64,000 bases of DNA from an uncultured Pelagibacteraceae bacterium (lineage in GTDB: Bacteria > Pseudomonadota > Alphaproteobacteria > Pelagibacterales > Pelagibacteraceae), in contig CACATS010000003.1 of assembly GCA_902535505.1 (NCBI GenBank), forward strand, positions 1-64,000, written 5' to 3'. The position numbers were made by a program, and so were the translations under genes. Below, one piece after another: positions 44,328 through 52,952 of the stretch (positions are counted from its first letter, which is position 1; every line of letters begins with the position of its first letter). The notes beneath the pieces were generated by a model. That model ran no database searches. It worked only from the letters and a program-made list of their open reading frames with translations, and was not told the DNA's origin.

Positions 44328-45419
44328 ATGGAAGTATTGCAAAATTTTAAGATATTATTTTTAGATGTTTGGAATAAAGGTATTTCAGGAGTTAATATTT
44401 CCGAAATCATTATTGCTTTAATAATTTTTTTATTTTTTCTTTTTTTAAGAGGAATTTTTTCAAAATTCGTAATTAAAAGATTAGAGAATTACGTATCAAA
44501 AACCTCAAATAACTTTGATAATACCCTTGTAAAGTCCATGGAAGGGCCAGCTAAGTTTTTTCCGATTGTATTAGGTTTTTTTGTAGCCACTAGTTATCTA
44601 ACTATTGAAACTCAAGCTGCAGATTTTTTAGAAACTATTAATCGTTCTTTAATTACAATTCTTATATTCTGGACCTTTCACCAAATCATTGGACCCTTTT
44701 CAACTGTTGTAAAATCAGTCAGTGATTTACTCTCAAGGGATTTAGTTAATTGGATTATCAAAGCTCTAAAGGTCTTAATAATAATTCTAGGATTAGCGGC
44801 TGTTTTAGAACTTTGGGGAATTAAAATTGGACCAATTATTGCCGGACTAGGACTATTTGGTGTTGCCGTTGCACTTGGAGCACAAGATTTATTTAAAAAT
44901 TTAATTTCAGGTATATTAGTTTTAGTTGAGAAAAGATTTAAAGTTGGAGATTGGATATATGTTGAAGATGTTATTGAAGGCACAGTTGAGTCAATAGGTT
45001 TTAGATCTACAGTTGTAAGAAGATTTGACAAATCTCTTGCAACAATCCCTAATTTTCAGTTTGCAGAAAAAGCAGTAATAAATAATTCTCTAATTACCAA
45101 TAGGAGGATTAATTGGATTATAGGCCTAGAGTATAGAACAACAAGCAAACAATTAATTGATATCAAACAACAGATAGAAAATTATATAAAAAATAGTGAA
45201 TTATTTTCAAAATCAGAAAATACAATGCTATCAGTGAAAATCGATCAATTTGCTGCAAGTTCAATAGATATTAAACTAATTTGTTTTACTAAAACCACAA
45301 AATACTTAGAGTGGATGAAGGTAAAAGACCTTTTAGCCCTTGAAATAAAAAATATAGTAGAAAAAAATAATGCGTCTTTTGCTTTTCCTAGTACATCAAT
45401 TTATGTGGAGAAAAATTAA
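44328..45419 (+). CDS. small-conductance mechanosensitive channel (MscS family)
   Basis: 363 aa with four predicted membrane helices before the conserved pore region GPIIAGLGLFGVAVALGAQDLFKNLISGILVLVEKRFKVGDWI. The beta domain carries GTVESIGFRSTVVRRFD and IPNFQFAEKAVINNS. This is the typical MscS pore helix plus cytoplasmic vestibule, protecting against hypo-osmotic shock. It sits in the rightward hemC-hemD-mscS-yggT-folD row with zero- to one-base spacing, so all are likely cotranscribed. Confidence 0.93.
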   Translation: MEVLQNFKILFLDVWNKGISGVNISEIIIALIIFLFFLFLRGIFSKFVIKRLENYVSKTSNNFDNTLVKSMEGPAKFFPIVLGFFVATSYLTIETQAADFLETINRSLITILIFWTFHQIIGPFSTVVKSVSDLLSRDLVNWIIKALKVLIIILGLAAVLELWGIKIGPIIAGLGLFGVAVALGAQDLFKNLISGILVLVEKRFKVGDWIYVEDVIEGTVESIGFRSTVVRRFDKSLATIPNFQFAEKAVINNSLITNRRINWIIGLEYRTTSKQLIDIKQQIENYIKNSELFSKSENTMLSVKIDQFAASSIDIKLICFTKTTKYLEWMKVKDLLALEIKNIVEKNNASFAFPSTSIYVEKN

Positions 45420-45715
45420 TGAAGTCGATATTAATTCTTTTCGACAATATAGTGAGCCTTTACATCTGGATATTAATTATTCACGTAATATTTAGTTGGC
45501 TGGTTGCTTTTAACGTTTTAAATACAAGCAATCGTTTTGTTTATTCTGTTTTAGATATCTCTTACAAATTGACATCACCACCTCTTAATTTTATCAGACG
45601 ATTTTTACCTAACTTAGGATCTATAGATATCTCTCCAGTGATACTTATTTTAGGATTAATGTTTTTTAGAAATTTGGTTTTTGAAATGTTTGCGCCAGGA
45701 TTATTTTTAAGATGA
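45419..45715 (+). CDS. YggT family membrane protein
   Basis: 98 aa with two membrane helices. The first ends in SWLVAFNVLN and is followed by YKLTSPPLNFIRRFLPNLGSIDISPVIL, the hallmark YggT sequence (T-x-P-x-L-x-P-x-R-R-x-x-P type turn). YggT proteins are linked to osmotic or pH stress in other bacteria. The start overlaps the mscS stop by one base and the end overlaps folD by four. Confidence 0.9.
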   Translation: MKSILILFDNIVSLYIWILIIHVIFSWLVAFNVLNTSNRFVYSVLDISYKLTSPPLNFIRRFLPNLGSIDISPVILILGLMFFRNLVFEMFAPGLFLR

Positions 45716-46554
45716 TTATTGACGGAAAAAAAGAAGCAGAGAATATTAGAAATGAAATTAAAAAAGAAATTTCAGATTTAAAGAAAAATAGTGGCAAAAC
45801 ACCCAGTCTTACAGTTATATTGATCGGAGATTTTGCACCCAGTTTAATATACGTAAAGAATAAAGAAAAAAGCGCTAGAGAAGTCGGCATTAACTCTGAA
45901 ATAATTAGATATCCAAAAAATGTGAGTGAAAATGATATTTTAAAAAAAATTGAAGAACTGAATAAAAACGATGAAATTTCTGGTATCTTAGTTCAGCTTC
46001 CCTTACCCAGTCAGATAAGTAAGAAGAAAATTATTAATGCAATTAATCCATCCAAAGACGTAGACGGTTTTAATCCAATAAATGTTGGTAATCTTTCATC
46101 AGGTTATGACACAATCGTTCCTTGCACACCTTTAGGATGTCTTTTATTGATTAAAAAAATAGAATCAAATTTAGCAGGCAAACATGCTGTTATAATAGGA
46201 AGATCTAATTTAAATGGTAAGCCAATGGCTCAATTATTATTAAAGGAAAATTGCACAGTAACTATAGTTCATTCAAAAACAAATGATTTACAAAACGAGT
46301 GCCTCAAAGCAGATATTTTGGTAGCAGCAGTAGGAGTTCCTAATTTGATCAAAAAAGACTGGGTAAAAAAAAATGCGATCGTTATAGATGTTGGTATAAA
46401 TAAAGTAGGAGAAAAAATAGTAGGAGATGTAAACTTTGATGAATTAAAAGATAATGTTAAAGCAATTACTCCAGTTCCTGGAGGTGTGGGACCTATGACA
46501 ATTGCATGTTTATTAAAAAATACTTTAACGTGTTTTAAAGCTCGCTTGACCTAG
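45712..46554 (+). CDS. folD: methylenetetrahydrofolate dehydrogenase / cyclohydrolase FolD
   Basis: Bifunctional one-carbon enzyme (280 aa) interconverting methylene-, methenyl- and formyl-THF. Visible motifs are PSLIYVKNKEKSAREVGI with the catalytic Lys, GILVQLPLP, KDVDGFNPINVG, CTPLGCL, VIGRSNLNGKPMAQLL and the C-terminal TPVPGGVGPMTIACLL. Supplies 10-formyl-THF used by PurH encoded elsewhere in the window. Its end overlaps the opposite-strand PsiE-like gene by 20 bp. Confidence 0.97.
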   Translation: MIIDGKKEAENIRNEIKKEISDLKKNSGKTPSLTVILIGDFAPSLIYVKNKEKSAREVGINSEIIRYPKNVSENDILKKIEELNKNDEISGILVQLPLPSQISKKKIINAINPSKDVDGFNPINVGNLSSGYDTIVPCTPLGCLLLIKKIESNLAGKHAVIIGRSNLNGKPMAQLLLKENCTVTIVHSKTNDLQNECLKADILVAAVGVPNLIKKDWVKKNAIVIDVGINKVGEKIVGDVNFDELKDNVKAITPVPGGVGPMTIACLLKNTLTCFKARLT

Positions 46555-46921
46555 ACCTTTCAATTTTCAAATACTTACTATTTCTAAATCTTATAATAAC
46601 TGTAGCAATGGCAACTATTAAAATAGCTAAAGATATATAAATCAGGTTGGAAGGGTCACTCTCCTTATCTTGTAATATTATGAAACGAGCTAGCGCAGTA
46701 ATAGCTATGATTAAAGGATATGTTATTCTTACTGATTGAGTTTCCCAATAAGATCTTACTAAACCTATTACTTCTATGTAGATAAACATTAAAAGAAGAT
46801 CTGCTAGCGTAATATCTTTATTTTCGTACATTTCTTTCATTTCTAAAAAAAAGGCAATAATAGTTGATATAAGAACAACTACAACTGCAACTAATTGAAT
46901 ATTTCGAATCGAACTGTTCAT
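46535..46921 (-). CDS. psiE: PsiE-like membrane protein
   Basis: 128-aa protein with four membrane helices and the conserved middle FIYIEVIGLVRSYWETQSVRITYPLIIAITALARFIIL characteristic of the phosphate-starvation-inducible PsiE family. The role of PsiE is not established. No Pho-box-like sequence was noticed upstream. It converges on folD with a 20-bp overlap and lies just downstream of argG on the same strand. Confidence 0.85.
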   Translation of the reverse strand: MNSSIRNIQLVAVVVVLISTIIAFFLEMKEMYENKDITLADLLLMFIYIEVIGLVRSYWETQSVRITYPLIIAITALARFIILQDKESDPSNLIYISLAILIVAIATVIIRFRNSKYLKIERSRSSEL

Positions 46922-46943
46922 CTGTTATTAATCTATCAAAAAT

Positions 46944-48128
46944 TTAAGCTTTGTTTAACTGTTTAGAGTGAAATTTGATGAAATTTTCAACTTTTTTCTT
47001 ATTAAAGGTTTTATTCTCCTCAAAAGAAACTTTTTTCATTGAATAAGCTTTATTATTTGTTCTTCTTGAAAGAATAGTTATATTACCTTTAAATAAACTT
47101 AAAACTATCTCACCAGAAACTTTGCTTCTTTTTTGATCAATTAATTTTTGTAACTTTAATCTTTTTTTCGAAAACCAATAACCGTTATATACAAGCTCAG
47201 CATACTCCGGCATTATTCTCTCTTTTTTATGAGCAGTTTCTTTATCTAGAGTTACAGACTCTATAGCTCTATGTGCGGTATACAATAAAGTGCCTCCTGG
47301 AGTTTCGTAAACACCTCTAGATTTAATTCCAATAAATCTATTTTCGACTAAATCAACTCTTCCTATTCCATTTTTTCCAGCTAAAATATTCAATTTACTT
47401 AAAAGCTTTTCAGGATTTAATTTTTTTCCATTTACTGCAATCGGGTCACTATTTTTAAAAGTAATTTTTACTTTCGTTGGTTTGTTAGGAGCTTTTTGCG
47501 GTGATATTGTTCTTTGATAAATAAATTCAGGAGCAGTGTTTTTTGGGTTTTCTAAAACTTTGCCTTCTGTCGAGGTATGAAAAATGTTGTCATCTACAGA
47601 AAATGGTGGTGCACCTTTTTTATCTTTAGGAATTGGTATTTTGTTTTTTTTTGCATATTTAATTAAATCTGCTCTTGATTGCAATTTCCATTCTCTCCAA
47701 GGCGCTATAGTTTTAATCTTATTTTTACCAAAATATGCATATCCCAGCTCAAATCTTACTTGATCATTGCCTTTTCCAGTTGCGCCATGAGAAACTGCAA
47801 AAGCTTTAAATTTTTTTGCAATCTCAACCTGTCTTTTTGCAATTAACGGTCTGGCTATAGATGTGCCCAATAAATATATCCCTTCATATACTGCGTGGGC
47901 TCTTATCATGGGAAAAACATAATCTTTAACAAATATATTTTTTAGATCCTCAATAATTATTTTTTTAACGCCCAATCTTCTAGCATTTTTAACAATTTTT
48001 TTTTTATCTAAAACTTGTCCAATATCAGAGGTGTAAGCTATTATCTCAGCATTATAATTTTCTTGTAACCATCTTAAAATTACAGATGTATCTAAACCGC
48101 CCGAATAGGCTAAAACAATTTTTTTCAT
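46944..48128 (-). CDS. argG: argininosuccinate synthase
   Basis: Condenses citrulline and aspartate with ATP in arginine synthesis. The 394-aa protein has the N-type ATP pyrophosphatase loop AYSGGLDTSVILRWL, the family stretches AVSHGATGKGNDQVRFELGY and GRVDLVENRFIGIKSRGVYETPGGTLL, and SVDDNIFHTSTEG. It abuts the IalB-like gene (stop to start with no gap), so they may be cotranscribed. Confidence 0.97.
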   Translation of the reverse strand: MKKIVLAYSGGLDTSVILRWLQENYNAEIIAYTSDIGQVLDKKKIVKNARRLGVKKIIIEDLKNIFVKDYVFPMIRAHAVYEGIYLLGTSIARPLIAKRQVEIAKKFKAFAVSHGATGKGNDQVRFELGYAYFGKNKIKTIAPWREWKLQSRADLIKYAKKNKIPIPKDKKGAPPFSVDDNIFHTSTEGKVLENPKNTAPEFIYQRTISPQKAPNKPTKVKITFKNSDPIAVNGKKLNPEKLLSKLNILAGKNGIGRVDLVENRFIGIKSRGVYETPGGTLLYTAHRAIESVTLDKETAHKKERIMPEYAELVYNGYWFSKKRLKLQKLIDQKRSKVSGEIVLSLFKGNITILSRRTNNKAYSMKKVSFEENKTFNKKKVENFIKFHSKQLNKA

Positions 48129-48629
48129 TTAACTGCAAGTCTTTTTTGCCGTGTTGTATGCTTTTGTGAAACCCATCATTGAATAGTGATCTGTAGTTTC
48201 AGCTCCATTTGTAGTTCTTGCTTTAACAATTATATCTGTTGCTTTTTTCATAAGTTGAATAAATTTTTTTTCTTCTTGATCATCTAATAACCATGCAAAT
48301 TCTTTTTGAGAAAAAAATGAGTATCTTCTTTTTCCAGAGGTTGCAGTTACGCTAGACGTCTTATAATCGTGACCACTTGTTAAACTTACTTCATCTTTTA
48401 TTTCTTCTGTTGGCCTAAAAGTTACAAATAATTTTGATTTATCTCTTTTTACTGCTGCAGGTGCTCTTTTTGTAGGAATAGTTTGGGCAAAACAAATTTT
48501 ACCTTTATCAGTCTCTGCTACAAAACTTTCCCAGTTTTTATATTTTCCGGTTGATCTAGGTGTTGCGGCAAAAGCATTAGAAGAAAAAATAATTAAAATC
48601 AACAATATAAAAAATTTTTTAAATAGCAT
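48129..48629 (-). CDS. IalB-like periplasmic protein
   Basis: 166 aa with signal peptide (MLFKKFFILLILIIFSSNAFA). The mature part (YKNWESFVAETDKGKICFAQ, KLFVTFRPTEEIKDEVSL, GFTKAYNTAKKTC) follows the pattern of the invasion-associated locus B family common in alphaproteobacteria, with a conserved Cys pair at start and end. The name comes from Bartonella; in a free-living bacterium it is simply a conserved secreted protein. Upstream of argG on the same strand without a gap. Confidence 0.8.
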   Translation of the reverse strand: MLFKKFFILLILIIFSSNAFAATPRSTGKYKNWESFVAETDKGKICFAQTIPTKRAPAAVKRDKSKLFVTFRPTEEIKDEVSLTSGHDYKTSSVTATSGKRRYSFFSQKEFAWLLDDQEEKKFIQLMKKATDIIVKARTTNGAETTDHYSMMGFTKAYNTAKKTCS

Positions 48630-48672
48630 AACTTATTTTTATACTAAAAATTATCTATTTCAATGCTTTGAA

Positions 48673-49710
48673 TTAAGGAGATGGATTTGGATTATTGTTA
48701 TGAATTACATTAATTTTTTCCATAATTTCATCAGACAGCTCAATATTAACACTATCTATATTTTCCTTTAATTGCTCCATGGTTGTTGCGCCAATTATAT
48801 TACTAGTAACAAAAGGCCTGGAGTTAACGAACGCCTGAGCTAATTTTGCCATTGTCATATCGTATTCTTTAGCAAGTTTATAATATTCTTCATAAGCACG
48901 CATGGCTAAAGGATTAAGATGTCTTTCCCATCCTTTAAATAAAGCTTGTCTAGAATTTTTTGGCATCTGACCGTTTCTATATTTTCCTGAGAGAGCTCCT
49001 GTGGCCAGCGGATAATAAACTAGAAGACCGCATTTTTCTCTTATTGATATTTCAGACATACCAATTTCATAAGTCCTGTTAACTAAATTGTAAGGGTTTT
49101 GAACTGACATCATCCTAGGTAAATTTTTATTTTTTGATAGTTCGATATATTTTGATAGGCCATATGGTGTTTCATTTGACATACCAATGTATCTAATTTT
49201 GCCACTTTTAATAAATTTTTCTAGAGCTTTGAGAACACTTTCAAAACTATTCCAATCACCTTCTTCACTGTTTAAGGTGTAATCTCTTTTTCCAAAAAAA
49301 TTTGTAGATCTCTCAGGCCAATGCAACTGATACAAATCAATATAATCTGTTTTAAGCCTTTTCAAACTCCCTTCGATTGCTTTACCAATTGTTTTTTCAT
49401 CAAAATTGTTTCCTCCACCTCTTATCCAGTTGCACCCTGGGCCTGCTACTTTTGTGGCTAAAACTATTTTTTCTCTATTTTTTCTTTTTTCAAACCAATT
49501 TCCAATCATAACTTCAGTCTTGCCATAAGACTCTGAATTGGGCGGTACAGAATAAAGTTCTGCAGTGTCAAAAAAATTTACTCCACTCCCAATGGAATAA
49601 TCCATTTGTTCAAATGCATCCTTTTCAGTGTTTTGTGTGCCCCATGTCATAGTCCCCAAACATATCAAACTCACGTCTAAGTCAGTGGTGCCTAGTTTTT
49701 TAAATTTCAT
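48673..49710 (-). CDS. aldo/keto reductase (Tas-like)
   Basis: 345-aa NADPH-type oxidoreductase with TIM-barrel motifs: LGTMTWGTQNTEKDAFEQMD, NFFDTAELYSVPP with catalytic Asp and Tyr, LATKVAGPG with Lys, DLYQLHWPERST with His, IRYIGMSNETPYG and NIIGATTMEQLKENI. The long N-loop and PERST pattern resemble the Tas/YghZ group. The substrate is unknown. Single gene with its own short gaps on both sides. Confidence 0.92.
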   Translation of the reverse strand: MKFKKLGTTDLDVSLICLGTMTWGTQNTEKDAFEQMDYSIGSGVNFFDTAELYSVPPNSESYGKTEVMIGNWFEKRKNREKIVLATKVAGPGCNWIRGGGNNFDEKTIGKAIEGSLKRLKTDYIDLYQLHWPERSTNFFGKRDYTLNSEEGDWNSFESVLKALEKFIKSGKIRYIGMSNETPYGLSKYIELSKNKNLPRMMSVQNPYNLVNRTYEIGMSEISIREKCGLLVYYPLATGALSGKYRNGQMPKNSRQALFKGWERHLNPLAMRAYEEYYKLAKEYDMTMAKLAQAFVNSRPFVTSNIIGATTMEQLKENIDSVNIELSDEIMEKINVIHNNNPNPSP

Positions 49711-49790
49711 AAAATTGTAATAATTATAATAGTTTTTTAGGTCAATTTTTGCCTATTGAAAAGTATTTAAAAAAACATATATATTTACGT

Positions 49791-50543
49791 ATGGAAATTA
49801 ATAAACAAAAATCAACAGTACGTTCATCAGCCTCTGAGGCGATTATAGACCAAGGCTTAAGATCTTACATGCTTAAAGTTTATAACTACATGGCGTCTGG
49901 TGTGCTATTAACAGGGTTTGTTGCTTTATTCTTTTTCAAAATGGCAGTTGTCACTTCTCCTGAAGGTCAAATATTAGGACTAACTAATTTTGGTAACACT
50001 ATATATGCTTCAGGCTTAAAGTGGGTAATCATGTTAGCTCCATTAGCCGTTGTTTTTTATATGAGTTTTGGAATAGCAAAAATGTCTGCAGCAAAAGCAC
50101 AAACTACTTTCTGGGTGTTCGCAGCATTAATGGGAGCATCACTATCATCAATATTCTTAATATACACTGGTGCTAGTATAACAAGAGTTTTTTTTATAAC
50201 AGCTGGTACTTTCGGAGCTATGAGTATTTACGGTTATACAACTCAACGAGATCTTACAAAACTTGGATCCTTTTTAATGATGGGTCTATTTGGAATTATA
50301 ATTGCATCCTTGGTAAATATTTTTATGAAATCTTCAATGATGTATTTTGTTATTTCAATAATAGGCGTCTTAGTGTTTGTAGGTTTAACAGCTTATGATA
50401 CTCAAAAAATTAAAAATATGTACATGGTAAGTGATAGTGGAGAGTTAATGGGTAAGAAAGCTGTTATGGGAGCTTTGACACTTTACCTAGATTTCATAAA
50501 CCTTTTCATAATGCTTCTAAGACTCTTTGGTCAAAGAAGATAA
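49791..50543 (+). CDS. Bax inhibitor-1 / YccA family membrane protein
   Basis: The ORF opens at a TTG, but the ATG at 49791 fits better (250 aa, MEINKQKSTVRSSASEAIIDQGLRSYMLKVYNYMASGVLLTG). Seven membrane helices follow, with the family landmarks YMASGVLLTGFVAL, GYTTQRDLTKLGSFLMMGLFG, LVFVGLTAYDTQKIK and ALTLYLDFINLFIMLLRL including the conserved Asp pair. Members act as proton-sensitive calcium leak or FtsH-modulating proteins elsewhere. Its stop abuts the convergent DUF2794 gene. Confidence 0.93.
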   Translation: MEINKQKSTVRSSASEAIIDQGLRSYMLKVYNYMASGVLLTGFVALFFFKMAVVTSPEGQILGLTNFGNTIYASGLKWVIMLAPLAVVFYMSFGIAKMSAAKAQTTFWVFAALMGASLSSIFLIYTGASITRVFFITAGTFGAMSIYGYTTQRDLTKLGSFLMMGLFGIIIASLVNIFMKSSMMYFVISIIGVLVFVGLTAYDTQKIKNMYMVSDSGELMGKKAVMGALTLYLDFINLFIMLLRLFGQRR

Positions 50544-50888
50544 TTATTTAATCAATCTAAGTTTATTCCAGCTTGTTTTGCTAATTAAATTATCTAGATT
50601 TTCTGATTTCCTCAATATATTCCCATTTCTATCCTTAATAAAAAACTTTTCATTAAAATATTTAGGTTTTAAATTTTTTGTAATTCTTAAAACCGGTTTT
50701 TCAGACGCTCTTTGATAAACATCAAATGAAACTTCTTTAGACCCTGATGAAAAGGAATAATCTTTCCAAGAACCATTTGAAACCATTTTTGCATAAAGAT
50801 TTAAAATACATTTAAGTTCTCCTTTGATGAAAAATTCTTCATGATATTTTCTTACATCATTATTTACAACTAATTGAACACGTTTCAT
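50544..50888 (-). CDS. DUF2794 family protein
   Basis: 114-aa cytoplasmic protein. The pattern ELKCILNLYAKMVSNGSWKDYSFSSGSKEVSFDVYQRASEKPVLRI with later ILRKSENLDNLI is that of DUF2794, a family I know only from alphaproteobacteria. Function unknown. It overlaps the upstream YciB-like gene by four bases, so it is cotranslated, and its end touches the BI-1 gene from the other strand. Confidence 0.82.
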   Translation of the reverse strand: MKRVQLVVNNDVRKYHEEFFIKGELKCILNLYAKMVSNGSWKDYSFSSGSKEVSFDVYQRASEKPVLRITKNLKPKYFNEKFFIKDRNGNILRKSENLDNLISKTSWNKLRLIK

Positions 50889-51487
50889 ATTTTATATCTT
50901 CTAATTAGCGGCAATTGCAAAACTGTAAATATAAACGTAATAGGTAAGATTCCCCAAACTTTAAAGTTTACCCAAGTAGTTTCAGGCTGAGTTCTCCATA
51001 CAATCTCATTAATTAAGGCTAAAAAAATAAAAAAATAAGCCCATCTGAAATTTAATTTATCCCAACCAATTTCATTTAATTGAAAGGCAGTTTGTAAGAA
51101 AAATTTAAGGAAATTTTTATTGAAAAAAACCTTACTGATAATCAATGTTCCAGCAAAAATTACATTTACAATTGTTGGCTTCATATAAATAAATATTGGA
51201 TTATTAAAATATAAAGTAAGACCTCCAAAAAGAGTTATAATAATGCCACCAATTAACGGCACATACGGGATTTGCTTTTCCACAAAATAAACTATCGCTA
51301 CAGCTATCACCGTTGCTATTATAAGTGGCGGAATGGCAGTAGTAAGATTATTCCCACTTTTGTAATAAATTGTAAAAAAAATTAATAAAGGACCAAAGTC
51401 ACATATAAATTTTAAGAATGACTTATTCACAATGTAAGAGATTAACACATTATAACTTTTTAACAAATTAGATATTGATTTTAACAA
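50885..51487 (-). CDS. yciB: YciB / septation protein A family membrane protein
   Basis: Inner-membrane protein with five helices. The core (FICDFGPLLIFFTIYY, ALINEIVWRTQPETTWVNFKVWGILPITFIFTVLQLPLI) is the IspZ/YciB signature; relatives affect septation and envelope integrity. The ORF start is TTG and adds about 19 residues compared with relatives. A GTG at 51430 (giving MNKSFLKFICDFGP) is the likelier start, but no Shine-Dalgarno favours either. Precedes DUF2794 in a two-gene unit, divergent from hspQ. Confidence 0.87.
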   Translation of the reverse strand: MLKSISNLLKSYNVLISYIVNKSFLKFICDFGPLLIFFTIYYKSGNNLTTAIPPLIIATVIAVAIVYFVEKQIPYVPLIGGIIITLFGGLTLYFNNPIFIYMKPTIVNVIFAGTLIISKVFFNKNFLKFFLQTAFQLNEIGWDKLNFRWAYFFIFLALINEIVWRTQPETTWVNFKVWGILPITFIFTVLQLPLIRRYKI

Positions 51488-51508
51488 AAAAATTACTAAC
51501 TATTAGGT

Positions 51509-51832
51509 ATGACAATAAGTAACAATGCTAAGTTTTCAATAGGGGAAATAGTCAAACATCGTCATTTTGATTTCAGAGGAGTAATTTACGATGTAGATTT
51601 TGAATTTAACAACTCTGAGGAATGGTATCAATCAATACCTAAAGAAGTTCGTCCAAGAAAAGATCAGCCGTTTTATCATCTATTAGCTGAAAGCAATGAC
51701 GTTACTTACGAAGCTTATGTCTCAGAGCAGAATTTATTAATCGATAATTCAAAAGAGCCTGTAAGGCATCCACTCATAGAGGAAATTTTTTCGGGTAAAA
51801 AAGGCTCAAGTTACTTTAAAATATCTAATTAA
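51509..51832 (+). CDS. hspQ: heat shock protein HspQ
   Basis: 107-aa small protein. The motifs FSIGEIVKHRHFDFRGVIYDVD, SEEWYQSIPKEVRPRKDQPFYHLL and AYVSEQNLLIDNSKEP cover the whole HspQ/YccV family domain, a hemimethylated-DNA-binding-type fold. In E. coli it acts as a specificity factor for the Lon protease. It starts 22 bases from the divergent yciB ORF start and is followed by a 174-bp gap. Confidence 0.93.
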   Translation: MTISNNAKFSIGEIVKHRHFDFRGVIYDVDFEFNNSEEWYQSIPKEVRPRKDQPFYHLLAESNDVTYEAYVSEQNLLIDNSKEPVRHPLIEEIFSGKKGSSYFKISN

Positions 51833-51889
51833 TAATTACCCGCCTTAAATAAAACAACATTTATTCAAATCTGGAACACAGAGATTACG

Positions 51890-51966
51890 TATAATTGTAC
51901 TGTTTTAGCTCAATTGAGAATAAACTTCTTATATGACTCCCTCCAATTCTCAATTGGGCCTATAAT
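51890..51966 (+). ncRNA. structured leader or small RNA before ccmC
   Basis: A TATAAT (51890-51895) is followed by a 14-bp near-perfect stem: 51908-51921 (GCTCAATTGAGAAT) pairs with 51946-51959 (ATTCTCAATTGGGC), with one G-U pair. The 24-base loop contains GACTCCCTCC, which is complementary to Shine-Dalgarno-like GGAGGGAG. There is no T-run after the stem, so the transcript probably runs on into ccmC 50 bases later. It is either a cis-acting leader or a small RNA. I find no match to a riboswitch class I know. Confidence 0.5.
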
Positions 51967-52006
51967 AGATCTTCACAAAAAAAAATTATTATAGTAGTTA
52001 AAGCTG

Positions 52007-52714
52007 ATGTTTAATTATTTTTATAATAGCAATATCTTTACATGGATAGAAAAATTAATAAATTTTATAAATTCTATCTTCTTTGTTTTGCTTTTAGTAG
52101 CTCTTTCGTTTGCTTTAATATTTTCTCCTCCAGATTATTTACAAGGAGATAGTGTAAGAATAATGTATGTGCATGTTCCTGCTGCCTGGATAGGTCTGGC
52201 TTCTTTTACAGCCATTGCTTTTCTATCGATAATAAATTTTATTTTCAAAATTAAAAATTTAACACTAGTGGCAAAAAGTATAGCTCCGATAGGATTATTG
52301 TTCACTTGTATTGCAATTGTTACAGGATCTATTTGGGGCCAACCTACATGGGGAACTTTCTGGGCTTGGGATGCAAGAATAACCTCAATGGTTATTCTAG
52401 CTATTTTCTATTTACTTTTTATACTTACACATAAATATTTGTTGGAAGAAAGCAAAGCTAATAATGTTTCAAGTTTAGTAGCTATTGTAGGCTTGATTAA
52501 TATACCAATAGTCAAATACTCGGTAGAATGGTGGGCAACTCTTCACCAACCAGCTAGTATTAAAATTAGCGGAACAAGTTCAATACACTCATCAATGTTA
52601 ATGCCTCTATTACTGATGTTTTTTGTATTGATTTTGTATTGTGCGTTAATTTTTCTAATGAAATATAAGACAGAAATCATTAGAATTAAGAAAAAAAATT
52701 TAAAAAGAATATGA
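52007..52714 (+). CDS. ccmC: haem exporter / cytochrome c maturation protein CcmC
   Basis: Inner-membrane protein (235 aa, six helices) that hands haem to CcmE. The tryptophan-rich motif WGQPTWGTFWAWDARITS and the flanking histidines (YVHVPAAW, TLHQPAS) are present. First gene of ccmC-D-E-F-G-H; ccmA, ccmB and ccmI are not in the window. It overlaps ccmD by four bases. No Shine-Dalgarno is obvious; a structured leader lies upstream. Confidence 0.96.
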   Translation: MFNYFYNSNIFTWIEKLINFINSIFFVLLLVALSFALIFSPPDYLQGDSVRIMYVHVPAAWIGLASFTAIAFLSIINFIFKIKNLTLVAKSIAPIGLLFTCIAIVTGSIWGQPTWGTFWAWDARITSMVILAIFYLLFILTHKYLLEESKANNVSSLVAIVGLINIPIVKYSVEWWATLHQPASIKISGTSSIHSSMLMPLLLMFFVLILYCALIFLMKYKTEIIRIKKKNLKRI

Positions 52715-52944
52715 TAAATAATATAATATTAATGAGCGGTTACGGGGTTTTTGTGTGGTCGTCATTTGTAATTACTTTCTTAGTTTGCGGAATTTTTTAC
52801 TACAAAACTCGCAAAACTTTAAAAAAGTATGAAAAAGAATTTGCGAAAGAGATTGAAAATTTATCTGCTGAGCAGAAAAAAATTGTTTTAGAAAATTCTA
52901 AAATTGCTTCAAAAATTTTATCAGCTTATAATAAGACAATCTAA
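52711..52944 (+). CDS. ccmD: CcmD-like small membrane protein
   Basis: 77 aa with one membrane helix (YGVFVWSSFVITFLVCGIFYYKTRKTLKKYE), the usual CcmD layout of helix plus charged cytoplasmic tail, here with a longer helical tail. CcmD stabilises the CcmC-CcmE complex. The gene overlaps ccmC by four bases and sits eight bases before ccmE. Sequence conservation in this family is low; the call rests on position and topology. Confidence 0.85.
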   Translation: MINNIILMSGYGVFVWSSFVITFLVCGIFYYKTRKTLKKYEKEFAKEIENLSAEQKKIVLENSKIASKILSAYNKTI

Positions 52945-52952
52945 AGCATTTA

